Part shown: positions 1 to 7,136 of the stretch, piece by piece
Numbering within the stretch: position 1 is the first letter of the stretch
Layout of the letters: each line of letters begins with the position of its first letter
Assembly: GCA_016190505.1 (NCBI GenBank)
Contig: JACPQM010000081.1
Span: 1 to 64,000, forward strand
DNA length: 64,000 bases
Origin: Chloroflexota bacterium
GTDB lineage: Bacteria > Chloroflexota > Dehalococcoidia > JACPQK01
Direction: 5' to 3'
Program-made: the position numbers and the translations under genes
The notes under the pieces: model-generated
What the model was told of the DNA's origin: nothing
What the model saw: the letters and a program-made list of their open reading frames with translations, nothing else
Database searches by the model: none

Positions 1-103
1 CAGCCCACTAAGGCCCAGGCGGTCCTGCTCCAGATGCTCGGATTACCCTTGCCGCAGCACATGAAAGTTCACGAAATGTAGTGTAGACCGTAGATATGAA
101 ACA

Positions 104-216
104 ATGCCTCTCCAGATTCGCCACTGCGGAAGTTGGGCTAACGCCGCCACGCGGCCAGGGTCCCCGGGGCACGGGTGGAAACGCCCGTACCTCTCCCCTT
201 AGAAAGGAGGGCGCAT
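104..216 (+). promoter_or_regulatory. Putative Moco-family riboswitch in the modA leader
   Basis: The leader folds into a closed multi-helix structure. An outer helix pairs 104-113 (ATGC then CTCTCC) with 206-216 (GGAGGG, one bulged C, GCAT). Inside it are a GCCGC/GCGGC hairpin flanked by TTGGGCTAAC and CCAGGG (about 133-161), and a hairpin ACGGG-TGGAAACG-CCCGT followed by ACCTC (about 171-192). This layout resembles the Moco RNA motif, which is found upstream of molybdate transport and molybdenum cofactor genes. The 3' strand of the outer helix contains the modA Shine-Dalgarno (GGAGG, 206-210), so closing it should block translation. A weak promoter (TTCACG, 17 bp, TAGATA) would start transcription just before 104. 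The fold is seen in the sequence; the ligand assignment is inference, and a tungsten-cofactor variant is possible. Confidence 0.55.
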
Positions 217-220
217 AGCC

Positions 221-1030
221 ATGCCTCGGTCTCAAGGGGAGAGACTCTCCACCCGCAATCCGTTTGTTCCAGTTGGTATGTTGCCTCACTGCGCTGCCCT
301 TCTCGCCCTTGTCGGGTCGGCCGCCTGTGGCGGGGGCCAGCCCACCGAGCTGCTGGTCTCTGCGGCCGCGGACCTGACACCTGCCTTCCAGGAGATTGGC
401 CAACAGTTCGAGCAGGAGACGGGCATCAAAGTCACCTTCAACTTCGGCTCCACGGGACAGCTCTCCCAGCAGATACAGGCTGGCGCGCCCGTGGACGTCT
501 TCGCCGCCGCCAACGTCTCTTACATTGAGGACCTGGAGCGACGCGGGCTTATCGTGCCGGGCACCAGAGCCCTCTACGCCCGGGGCCGCCTCATCCTGTG
601 GACGCGGGCGGATAGCGCCCTGAGCATCACGGGCATCGCCGACCTGGCCCAGCCTGACTTTAGGCGCATCGCCCTGGCCAACCCTGAGCACGCCCCCTAC
701 GGCATCGCCGCCCGGCAGGCCCTTCAGTCGGTGGGCCTGTGGGACACTGTCCAGCCCAAGCTGGTGCTGGCCGAGAATGTCCGCCAAGCCCTACAATACG
801 CCGAGACAGGCAACGCTGATATGGCCATGGTCGCGCTGTCACTGGCCCTGCAAGGGCAGGGCCGCTACATTCTGGTGCCGCAAGAGCTGTACGCCCCCCT
901 GGACCAAGCCCTAGGTGTCATCGTAGGCACCAAGCATGAGGCAGAGGCCCGGCGCTTCGCCGTATATGTGAACAGCCCAACCGGGCGCGTTATCATGCGT
1001 AAGTACGGATTCATGCTCCCTGGAGAGTAG
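221..1030 (+). CDS. modA: Molybdate-binding lipoprotein of the ABC transporter
   Basis: This is the extracytoplasmic solute receptor of the molybdate (or tungstate) ABC importer; it captures the oxyanion and delivers it to ModB. The 269-residue protein has an N-terminal hydrophobic segment ending in a lipobox-like SAAC at about residues 33-36. It then shows the ModA signature SAAADLTPAF, the segment FNFGSTGQLSQQI and DVFAAAN, typical of oxyanion-binding ModA proteins. The ATG at 221 follows a strong GGAGG and lies directly downstream of a structured leader. modB and modC follow. Length and motifs match the family; whether it prefers Mo or W cannot be read from the sequence. Confidence 0.93.
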   Translation: MPRSQGERLSTRNPFVPVGMLPHCAALLALVGSAACGGGQPTELLVSAAADLTPAFQEIGQQFEQETGIKVTFNFGSTGQLSQQIQAGAPVDVFAAANVSYIEDLERRGLIVPGTRALYARGRLILWTRADSALSITGIADLAQPDFRRIALANPEHAPYGIAARQALQSVGLWDTVQPKLVLAENVRQALQYAETGNADMAMVALSLALQGQGRYILVPQELYAPLDQALGVIVGTKHEAEARRFAVYVNSPTGRVIMRKYGFMLPGE

Positions 1031-1149
1031 AATACTGGCTACGGGCTACAGACAGACGTAGGGGCGCACTGCCGTGCGCCCCTACGTCCATTGCGCCCAC
1101 TTGGCCAGGCCTGTACCAGTAGCCTGTAGCCTGTAGCCTGAAGCCGGTG
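1031..1149. repeat. Palindrome and heptamer repeat between modA and modB
   Basis: A near-perfect inverted repeat at 1055-1088 (arms GACGTAGGGGCGCAC and its complement, loop TGCC) belongs to the dispersed GTAGGGGC palindrome family of this window. It is followed at about 1116-1145 by tandem 7-bp units of the form AGCCTGT. No gene lies here. The hairpin could affect transcript processing between modA and modB. Confidence 0.8.
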
Positions 1150-1163
1150 AAGGAGTGACCGCT

Positions 1164-1811
1164 ATGCAGTGGCACCCGCTCATACTGTCGTTGCAGGTGG
1201 CCTCCCTGGCCACCGTAGTGGTCTTGATAGTGGGCCTGGGACTGGCCCTGCTGCTGGCCCGGAGACGTTTTCCCGGCCATACCGTGGTGGACACGGTGGT
1301 CAATCTGCCCCTGGTGCTGCCCCCCAGCGTGCTGGGGTTCTATTTGCTTTTCGTGCTGGGGAGGGGCAGCCCGGTCAAAGAGTGGTTGGGCATAGACATC
1401 CTGTTCACCTGGATGGCAGCGGTAGTCGCTTCGGCCACGGTAGCCCTGCCCCTCATGGTGCGCACCAGCAAGGCGGCCATCGAGAGCGTGGACCCAAACC
1501 TGGAAAAGGCCGCCCGCACCCTGGGCGCCCCCGAGTGGCGGGTGATCAAGGAAGTAACCCTGCCCCTGGCCCGGCGCGGGATCATAGCCGGGCTGGTGCT
1601 GGCCTTCGCCCGCGCCCTGGGGGAGTTTGGGGCCACCCTGATGGTGGCCGGGAACATCCCCGGGCGGACCCAAACAGTACCCCTGGCCATTTACGATCTG
1701 GTACAGAGCAACCGCGTCCGCGAGGCCAACGTCCTGGTGCTACTTATGACAGCAGTATCCTTTGCTATACTGTGGGGAGTCAACCGCTGGCAGCGGAGCT
1801 GGTGGCGATAG
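1164..1811 (+). CDS. modB: Molybdate ABC transporter permease
   Basis: ModB is the inner-membrane permease of the molybdate importer. The protein has about five hydrophobic segments, beginning with LSLQVASLATVVVLIVGLGL. The cytoplasmic coupling loop is EKAARTLGAPEWRVIKEVTL, the EAA motif that docks on ModC, followed by ALGEFGATLMVAGNIPG, which is characteristic of ModB and CysT permeases. I place the start at ATG 1164, eight bases after AAGGAG (1150-1155); a GTG at 1155 overlaps that ribosome site and is less likely. The stop is only three bases before the modC start, so the genes should be cotranslated. Confidence 0.93.
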   Translation: MQWHPLILSLQVASLATVVVLIVGLGLALLLARRRFPGHTVVDTVVNLPLVLPPSVLGFYLLFVLGRGSPVKEWLGIDILFTWMAAVVASATVALPLMVRTSKAAIESVDPNLEKAARTLGAPEWRVIKEVTLPLARRGIIAGLVLAFARALGEFGATLMVAGNIPGRTQTVPLAIYDLVQSNRVREANVLVLLMTAVSFAILWGVNRWQRSWWR

Positions 1812-1814
1812 ACA

Positions 1815-2921
1815 GTGGTACGCCTGGACTTCCGCAAGAGAATAGGCGACTTCCATCTCGATGTTTCCCTGGACATGGGCGAAGAAGTCATGGTGCTCTT
1901 CGGCCCCTCCGGCTCGGGCAAGACCTCCATTCTCAGTTGCCTGGCGGGACTGCTCGCCCCCGACGAGGGTCACATCACGGTCAACGGGGACGTGGTCTTC
2001 GAGGCCACCGGTGGTCGCGTCCTGCGGAATCTGCCCCCTCAGAAGCGGCGAGTAGGCTACGTATTCCAGGACTACGCCCTGTTCCCCCACATGACTGTGG
2101 CCCAGAACGTGGCCTACGGCCTGCGGGGCCAGCCCGACGTGCCCCCGCGCGTCGAGGCCGTGCTCAAGACCATGCGCCTGGAGGATATGGCCGGACGCTA
2201 CCCGCACCAGCTCAGTGGCGGCCAGCAGCAGCGGGTGGCCATTGCTCGCGCCCTGGTCGTCCAGCCGCGGGTGCTCCTGCTGGACGAGCCTTTCTCAGCG
2301 CTGGACACCATGGTGCGCGACCGGTTACAGCACGAACTGGTGGTCCTCCAGGAAGAATGGCTCCTGCCCATCATCTATGTCACCCACAGCCTGGGCGACG
2401 CCTTCGCCATGGGACACCGCATCGCCGTGGTCAACGAGGGCCGCATCGAGCAGGTCGGCCCCAAAGAGGAGATCCTCAACTGCCCCCGCTCGCGGGCGGT
2501 GGCCCGGTTCACGGGCACCAGGAATATCTACGAGGCTCAGGTCCTGGAAGCGACACCGCAGGCCACGACGCTATCATGGGAGGGCCGCTCGGTGGTGGCC
2601 CCAGGAAGCACCCTGGCACCCGGGTCTGGGGTCACTTTCTGCATCCGGCCTGAGCAGGTGATGCTGCTGCGGGAAGGAGACGACAGCAAGGAGAACGTAT
2701 TCCGCGGTGAGATTGCCAACGAGGTATCGCGGGGCCCCAGCATCTCCCTGTTCTTCAGGCTCGACGGCGGTCAGAGCCAAGACGACTACGACCTGGAGAT
2801 CTCCCTGCCCATCCATGTTTACGCCCGGTTCCACCTGGACACGCAGAAGCGGCTGGCAGTGTCCCTAAAGAAAGAGGCTATCCATCTCATCCCAGAGGCC
2901 AGCCAGGGGCGACACCGCTGA
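1815..2921 (+). CDS. modC: Molybdate ABC transporter ATPase
   Basis: ModC is the cytoplasmic ATPase that powers ModB. The 368-residue chain shows Walker A GPSGSGKT (about 32-39), Q-loop FQDYALFPH, signature LSGGQQQR (about 134-141), Walker B VLLLDEP and H-loop THS. The C-terminal ~130 residues (from [11 protein letters not shown] onward) form a TOBE/MOP-like domain, which in ModC proteins senses oxyanion. The start is GTG at 1815, three bases after the modB stop. TOBE-bearing ATPases also serve sulfate or spermidine importers, but the adjoining modA settles the assignment. Confidence 0.92.
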   Translation: MVRLDFRKRIGDFHLDVSLDMGEEVMVLFGPSGSGKTSILSCLAGLLAPDEGHITVNGDVVFEATGGRVLRNLPPQKRRVGYVFQDYALFPHMTVAQNVAYGLRGQPDVPPRVEAVLKTMRLEDMAGRYPHQLSGGQQQRVAIARALVVQPRVLLLDEPFSALDTMVRDRLQHELVVLQEEWLLPIIYVTHSLGDAFAMGHRIAVVNEGRIEQVGPKEEILNCPRSRAVARFTGTRNIYEAQVLEATPQATTLSWEGRSVVAPGSTLAPGSGVTFCIRPEQVMLLREGDDSKENVFRGEIANEVSRGPSISLFFRLDGGQSQDDYDLEISLPIHVYARFHLDTQKRLAVSLKKEAIHLIPEASQGRHR

Positions 2922-3023
2922 ACGTGTTGCTCCCGCTGGCAACCGTGAAAGCGAGGACAATTGCACAGAACGCCGGCTGGCGTGGTATGCTTTAATCTGG
3001 CCTAGCTCATTGCGGGAGGACCC

Positions 3024-3722
3024 ATGGCGAGAAAGAGGCAGCAACAAGCCCCGCGCCGGGAAAGCCGGGTGCGACTGGGGGTCGCGGTCCTGGGCGTTGC
3101 CCTGGTCGCGGTCCTGGCGGTAGGCGCGCTGGTATTCCTAAACCGGCCCTCAGGCAGCTCGCTGCCTCTGGTCAAGCCGGCGCCCCCGCCCTTCGCCGCG
3201 GGCACAACGAAGGGCTTAGCTGGCGCCCCGCTGACCATCATAGAATATTCAGACTTCCAGTGACCGTACTGCCAGCGCTTCGCCCGTGAGGTGGAGCCAG
3301 AACTGGATAGCGAATACATCGCGGCCGGGCTCGTTCGGTTTGTCTACAAGCACTACATTATTCTGGGGCCCGAGTCTCAGTGGGCCGCCGAGGCATCGGA
3401 GTGTGCCGCGGAGCAGGATGGCTTCTGGTTCTATAAGGACAAGCTGTTTGCCAACCTGGCGGGAGAGAACCGCGGCTCGTTCACGCGCCCCAAGCTGGAG
3501 GCCCTGGCCCGCGAGTCCGGCCTGGACGTACCGGCGTTCAAGAAGTGCCTCGACTCGGGCAAGTACGCCGCGAAGGTGGAGGCCGATAGCCAGGAAGCTC
3601 GCGCCGCAGGCTACCGGGGCACGCCCACGTTGGTCATCGGGGACCAGGTGGTACAAGGCTTGCCGTCGGTTACCCAGTTGAGGCAGGCAATTGGAGCACA
3701 GCTCCAGAAGTCGGGCAAGTGA
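3024..3722 (+). CDS. DsbA-family disulfide oxidoreductase with predicted selenocysteine (UPYC)
   Basis: One continuous frame of 233 codons is interrupted only by TGA at 3261-3263 (codon 80). The translation around it reads IIEYSDFQ-U-PYCQRF, so TGA sits exactly where DsbA/BdbD proteins have the first Cys of the CPYC redox motif. The same frame continues for 152 more residues with normal family features: the helical insert and a cis-Pro loop GTPTLVIGDQVVQG. Residues about 13-37 form one membrane anchor, which places the thioredoxin domain outside the membrane. A SECIS-like hairpin lies 13 nt after the TGA. The start ATG 3024 follows GGGAGGA. The gene is followed directly by VKOR, the usual reoxidation partner. 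The alternatives are a single Cys-to-stop mutation or a sequencing error; the hairpin and intact downstream frame argue against both. Selenocysteine machinery is not in this window. Confidence 0.85.
3261..3306 (+). promoter_or_regulatory. Predicted bacterial SECIS element for UGA-80 recoding
   Basis: Beginning 13 nt after the TGA, bases 3277-3284 (GCTTCGCC) pair over all eight positions with 3290-3297 (GGTGGAGC), two of them G-U wobbles, closing a five-base loop CGTGA at 3285-3289. An outer four-pair helix, CCAG (3272-3275) with CTGG (3303-3306), extends the stem. In known bacterial SECIS elements a short stem-loop lies within the coding region roughly 16-37 nt after the UGA, with a G/U-rich apical loop bound by SelB. 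Here the loop begins 21 nt after the UGA and carries GU. The pairing is seen directly; SelB binding is inferred. Confidence 0.7.
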
Positions 3723-3738
3723 ACGCACCCCCCGGCTG

Positions 3739-4146
3739 ATGGCCCGAGCCCTGATAGCGCTCAGCCTGGTGGGCTTTGTCATCTCGGCGTATCTGGCCTA
3801 CTCCAAGCTCGCCAACAGCGCCCCCTACTGCGCTGGGTTAGGTAGCTGCGCCCAGGTCCAGGCCAGCCCCTACTCCCAGGTGAAGGGCGTGCCTGTGGCA
3901 GTGCTGGGCCTGGCCTACTATGCAGGACTAGCCGGGCTGGGCGCGGTTCGCGCCGTTGGGCGCGGTGGCGAAGGCGTGGTGCTGGCCATGTTCGGGCTGG
4001 CGCTGGCCGGAACGCTGTATTCCGCGTATCTCACCTATCTCGAGTTCTTCGTGGTCCTGGCCATTTGCCTGTGGTGCCTGGCCTCGGCGGCAGTGGTCAC
4101 GGCCATATTGGGGCTGTCCATCCCGGGCCTGCGGCAGCAACCGTAG
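3739..4146 (+). CDS. VKOR-family disulfide-regenerating membrane protein
   Basis: This is a vitamin K epoxide reductase-like integral membrane protein that reoxidises DsbA using quinone. The roughly 135-residue protein has four hydrophobic segments, the loop pair C...C in PYCAGLGSCAQVQ, the conserved SPYSQVKGVPVAVLG and the quinone-side active site ICLWCLAS (CxxC). It begins 17 bases after the selenocysteine DsbA stop; I chose ATG 3739 (MARAL), although an in-frame start further up would overlap dsbA. The stop TAG (4144-4146) is supplied by a GTAGGGGC palindrome. The pair replaces DsbB-type reoxidation, as in actinobacteria and cyanobacteria. Confidence 0.9.
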   Translation: MARALIALSLVGFVISAYLAYSKLANSAPYCAGLGSCAQVQASPYSQVKGVPVAVLGLAYYAGLAGLGAVRAVGRGGEGVVLAMFGLALAGTLYSAYLTYLEFFVVLAICLWCLASAAVVTAILGLSIPGLRQQP

Positions 4147-4243
4147 GGGCGTATAGCAATACGCCCCTGCCGTCTGGCCTTCTCCAGCACCGGACAGACG
4201 TAGGGAAAGAAGAGCGTAGGGGCGAACGGCCGTTCGCCCCTAC
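4143..4243. repeat. Two GTAGGGGC palindromes after the VKOR gene
   Basis: Inverted repeats lie at 4143-4170 (GTAGGGGCGTAT...ATACGCCCCTGC) and 4216-4243, the latter a perfect 28-bp palindrome. They sit between convergent genes and could act as bidirectional mRNA ends. No U-run follows, so I do not call them intrinsic terminators. Confidence 0.8.
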
Positions 4244-4268
4244 TGGAAAACGCCTATTCAGTTGTAAT

Positions 4269-4730
4269 TCAGGCCGCCCTGGCCAGTGGGGTCACTTTGG
4301 CCAGCTCGGGGACCTGATGCAGCAAGCCCAACTGGCTGAACAGGGACAGCGAGTCGAAGTAGCCCTTCTCCTCGACAATCAGACCTTCCGAATTGCGCCG
4401 GCAGACGCACACCCCCTCCATGGTCACCCTCTTGCCGGTGGGCGAGACCGTGCCCCAGGGGGCCTCCAGGAAACCAGTGTTGGTGCCGGTCCAGCTATAC
4501 TCCGCGACCACCCAGTCCCCGCTCTCGTAGGTCCTCAGCAACTTGGCATTGATATCGGGGAAGGCGCGGAACATGGCTGCCCAGTTGTATACTATGGCCT
4601 CCCGCCCGCGAGCGGGCTCCCTGTAGTCCCCGGAGAACATCACGGCATAGGGCGCATAGCAATCAGCAATAGCGCCCACGTCGTGCCGGTTGAGCACCTC
4701 GTTGAACTTGTACACAAACGACTCGTGCAC
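4269..4730 (-). CDS. SnoaL-like (NTF2-fold) protein
   Basis: This 153-residue NTF2-fold protein resembles the SnoaL ester cyclase family. Typical features are an N-terminal helix FVYKFNEVLNRHDVGAIADCY, GREAIVYNWAAMFRAFPDI and the paired strand segments VVAEYSWTGTNTG and GVCVCRR. The function is unknown; such folds act as small cyclases, isomerases or hydratases, or only bind ligands. The start is GTG 4730 next to GGAGGAGGAA. A homologous domain forms the N-terminal half of the neighbouring gene at 4863, suggesting duplication followed by fusion. Confidence 0.75.
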   Translation of the reverse strand: MHESFVYKFNEVLNRHDVGAIADCYAPYAVMFSGDYREPARGREAIVYNWAAMFRAFPDINAKLLRTYESGDWVVAEYSWTGTNTGFLEAPWGTVSPTGKRVTMEGVCVCRRNSEGLIVEEKGYFDSLSLFSQLGLLHQVPELAKVTPLARAA

Positions 4731-4862
4731 TTCCTCCTCCTTCTTCCAGCCGAGGTCACGAGCTATTATCCCCGGCCAGATAACCCTTCACTCTATTATA
4801 CCGATTTGCCCACAAAGGGCTGGATGCCCGACGCATAGAGGCATTCCAGCCCGGACGCCAAC

Positions 4863-5765
4863 TCAGGCAGCCTTCCGGGTGCGCGCCTTGCGCACGTGGC
4901 TGACCATCTCCGCGGTTTCCTTCTTGAACCTATCGTGGTCGAACTGGCCACCACTGAGATAGGCGCTCAGGCCCGAGGTGAGCTTGGCCATGAGGACGGC
5001 CTCCCTGATCTCGTCCTCGCTAGCGCCGAACAGCTTGGCGATCTCTGCATGGAAGAAGGTACAGTAGCCGCAGCGCAGGGCGGAGGCCGCCGCCAGGCCC
5101 ATCAGCTCCTTGTACTTGTTGGGTATGGCTGTCTCTCCCAGCTCCACGGAGCTGATGAGTGCCCAGTCATGCTCCAACTCACCCTCAGGCAGTTTGCTCA
5201 GCCACTCGGGCACCGTCCCGAAGTGCTCTTTGATCTCGGCCAGCGCCTCGCCCTTTGTCAGATAGGAGCTCCTGATCCTACGGATACCGGGAAACGCGGC
5301 CAGGGGCGCCGGGGTAACCTGAAGGCCAAATTCCCCCAGGAGGGACATGACATCGAAGTAGCTGCGTTCCTCGACGATCTTGCCCTGGGCATCGAATTCA
5401 AAGACCGTGGTGCCGCTCAACCGCACCTTCTTGCCAGTGGGCGGAACGTTGACCAGCGGCGTAGTGAAAGGGCCGGTCTGGGTGCCCATCACCGTCCATT
5501 CCACAAACCCGTAGTCGCCGCCGAATTGTTTGTGGTGCAGCTTCAAGGAGACGTCCCAGTGGTGCAGCTTCCAGGACATGTCCGGCATCGCCTGGAACAG
5601 GGATTCCCGGGTCTTCATGATCTGCTCTCGGCCGCGAGCTACGCCCCAGGGCGGCCAATGCCGCACTGCGTCTTCCGCATAGAAGTCGCCGATTGCGGCG
5701 AGGTCACGGCGGTTGAATGCCTCGCCAAAGTCCGTTATGAACTTGTGGAACTCCTCAGGCGTCAT
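4863..5765 (-). CDS. SnoaL-like domain fused to a carboxymuconolactone decarboxylase/AhpD-like domain
   Basis: The 300-residue protein has two parts. Residues about 1-165 are SnoaL-like (HKFITDFGEAFNRRDLAAIGDFY, GREQIMKTRESLFQAMPDM). Residues about 175-300 are a carboxymuconolactone decarboxylase/AhpD-type helical domain with the redox pair CGYC (ALRCGYCTFFHAEIAKLFG). AhpD-type CxxC domains reduce peroxides or have decarboxylase-like roles. I start at ATG 5765, since a GTG three bases earlier is too close to GGGAGGG. It sits between a free SnoaL homologue and a free CMD homologue. The fused architecture suggests the neighbouring single-domain proteins act together. Confidence 0.8.
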   Translation of the reverse strand: MTPEEFHKFITDFGEAFNRRDLAAIGDFYAEDAVRHWPPWGVARGREQIMKTRESLFQAMPDMSWKLHHWDVSLKLHHKQFGGDYGFVEWTVMGTQTGPFTTPLVNVPPTGKKVRLSGTTVFEFDAQGKIVEERSYFDVMSLLGEFGLQVTPAPLAAFPGIRRIRSSYLTKGEALAEIKEHFGTVPEWLSKLPEGELEHDWALISSVELGETAIPNKYKELMGLAAASALRCGYCTFFHAEIAKLFGASEDEIREAVLMAKLTSGLSAYLSGGQFDHDRFKKETAEMVSHVRKARTRKAA

Positions 5766-5825
5766 CACGCCCTCCCCGCATCAATGCCCCGTTGGGTCCC
5801 ACCGAGCAACCTCTGGTGCACGAGT

Positions 5826-6221
5826 TCAGGCAATGTTCATGGCCGTCCTCATGGCAGCGGCCATTTGGAGCATATCACCCTCGAAGCGGTAGTAGTCGAA
5901 GGACCCCCCGGCACCGAAATACCGGCCCATCCCAGCGACAGCGTTGGCCACCCGCCGCACCTCCAGCATCTCCGGCGTCGGCACGCCCGCGGCCCTCACC
6001 AGGGCCAGCCCCAGGGCGGTCAGAGGCTGGCAGCCCTGGGCAATGCCTACGGCCAGGCACACCAGGGCCTTGTCCCTGGGAGCCAGGGTCACGCCTTCGA
6101 TGAGCAGATGCCGGACCGCGGTCCACACCTCCTGGGCCTGGTCTTGGGGCATGGCCTCCAGCCACGAGGGAACCGTGCCCAGGTGGCGGCGGACTTCAGC
6201 GAACAGTTCATCTTTCGTCAC
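5826..6221 (-). CDS. Carboxymuconolactone decarboxylase-like protein, second active Cys missing
   Basis: This 131-residue all-helical protein has the CMD/AhpD outline (LAPRDKALVCLAVGIAQGCQPLTALGLALVRAAG). At the place of the usual CxxC it has CQPL, so the resolving Cys is replaced by Leu and a thiol relay through two Cys is not expected. It starts at GTG 6221 after GGGAGAG. It is transcribed ahead of the SnoaL-CMD fusion gene, whose CMD half keeps CGYC. It may be a subunit of a mixed CMD oligomer or a non-redox member; the function is not known. Confidence 0.65.
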   Translation of the reverse strand: MTKDELFAEVRRHLGTVPSWLEAMPQDQAQEVWTAVRHLLIEGVTLAPRDKALVCLAVGIAQGCQPLTALGLALVRAAGVPTPEMLEVRRVANAVAGMGRYFGAGGSFDYYRFEGDMLQMAAAMRTAMNIA

Positions 6222-6236
6222 GGCAACTCTCCCGGG

Positions 6237-6455
6237 CTAGCAGCCGAAGTGAGTGAACTGGGCGCAAATAGCCCGAGAGAGGTCGAAGTCCACCTCGGCA
6301 ACCCCTTCCTTCACCTGGGCAGGCGAGTGCGGACACAGGCCCGGCACCTTCTCCACAGCCTCGGGAGCGGCCACGTGCAGGAGGGCGTCCACCTGCTCGG
6401 CACCCATGACCGGCTCGAGCTCTCTAACCAACTCAAGAAGCTTCTGTGTGCTCAT
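6237..6455 (-). CDS. Small Cys-containing protein of unknown function
   Basis: I do not recognise this 72-residue protein. It has an N-terminal amphipathic helix (TQKLLELVRELEPVMGAEQVDALL), a middle HVAAPEAVEKVPGLCPHS and a C-terminal Cys. Three cysteines (LCP, AICAQ, FGC) could bind metal or be redox partners for the downstream CMD proteins. ATG 6455 has a strong ribosome site (AGGAGGA, complement of about 6461-6467). It is the first gene of the minus-strand run 6455 to 4269. Confidence 0.6.
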   Translation of the reverse strand: MSTQKLLELVRELEPVMGAEQVDALLHVAAPEAVEKVPGLCPHSPAQVKEGVAEVDFDLSRAICAQFTHFGC

Positions 6456-6761
6456 TTAGTCCTCCTTCTCTCTTGGGGGCCGACGTCTACGTCGGCCATC
6501 TTTGGGGGATTGCTGTTTAATAAAGCTTACCAAATGCGAATGATATAGTCAAGATTGTTGGTCAACTATGTGGTCACTAATGGTGTCCAATGCGGTGAAC
6601 CCAGGTAGGGGCTGGTTTCAAACCCGCCCCTACGCGTTGTGTCCGCGGCCCCGTCTTCTAAACGCTCGAGGCAAATGGGCGTAGGGGCAAGGCGCCGCCT
6701 TGCCCCTACAATGGTCTGCCCCCTTCCCTAGGGAGAGGCGGCTACAGAAGGCGTACCGCCT
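6456..6761. repeat. Intergenic region with two palindromes
   Basis: No gene is seen in this 306-bp gap. It holds two members of the dispersed palindrome family, 6605-6633 (imperfect centre) and 6681-6709 (arms GTAGGGGCAAGGC and complement). An A/T-richer stretch near 6505-6570 is the likely promoter zone for the minus-strand gene starting at 6455. Confidence 0.7.
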
Positions 6762-7136
6762 TCAGGACTTGGGCGACGTGGGTGAACAGAGGACGACCTG
6801 ACTAACGCGGTCGGTGTGGTACTCGTAGGTCTGGGATGCTACGGAGAGGACAATGCGGTAGCCTGGCGTGATAACCTGGGCGTAGAGCATGTCTGGTTGC
6901 GGGCAGCCCAGGCTGGTGTCGGGCCAGTCCACAGGCTCCACCTTGGCCACGGACACCCGGCTAGCATGGACAGACAAGCGGCGGGCCAGGTCACCGATGG
7001 CCACAACCACCAGGTCTGACGAATCTGTAGGCACCACGCGCGTCCCTAAGGGGTCCGGCGAGGCCTTGGGACCACAGCCAGCCCAAAGCACCAGGCCCGC
7101 CAGGACCGGGACCAGGACCAGAGCCCGTAGTCTCAT
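6762..7136 (-). CDS. Small secreted lipoprotein
   Basis: The protein of about 124 residues starts MRLRALVLVPVLAG and has a lipobox LWAGC, so it should be anchored by lipid outside the membrane. The mature part carries VDWPDTSLGCPQPDMLYAQVITPGYRIVL and a C-terminal YEYHTDRVSQVVLC. A stretch of the form WPDxSLGCP...Q.I.PGYRI recurs in uncharacterised Chloroflexota and cyanobacterial exported proteins, as far as I recall. The two conserved cysteines may form a disulfide. ATG 7136 overlaps the stop of the upstream acetyltransferase gene by four bases (ATGA), which sets the start and implies coupling. Confidence 0.75.
   Translation of the reverse strand: MRLRALVLVPVLAGLVLWAGCGPKASPDPLGTRVVPTDSSDLVVVAIGDLARRLSVHASRVSVAKVEPVDWPDTSLGCPQPDMLYAQVITPGYRIVLSVASQTYEYHTDRVSQVVLCSPTSPKS

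Noticed and set aside
1169-2653. Long open frame over modB and modC in another phase
   Set aside because: It overlaps two certain genes, has low-complexity Gly/Pro/Arg composition and matches no family; it is a by-product of GC-rich codon use.
3264-3722. Separate second gene starting at an internal GTG after the TGA
   Set aside because: A product starting at 3291 would lack the redox motif and the first strands of the thioredoxin fold; readthrough of TGA gives a complete protein and a SECIS-like hairpin is in place.
4896-6548. 550-codon plus-strand frame over the SnoaL/CMD genes
   Set aside because: It lies antisense to three or four coherent genes with ribosome sites and recognisable domains, and the translation has no fold signature.
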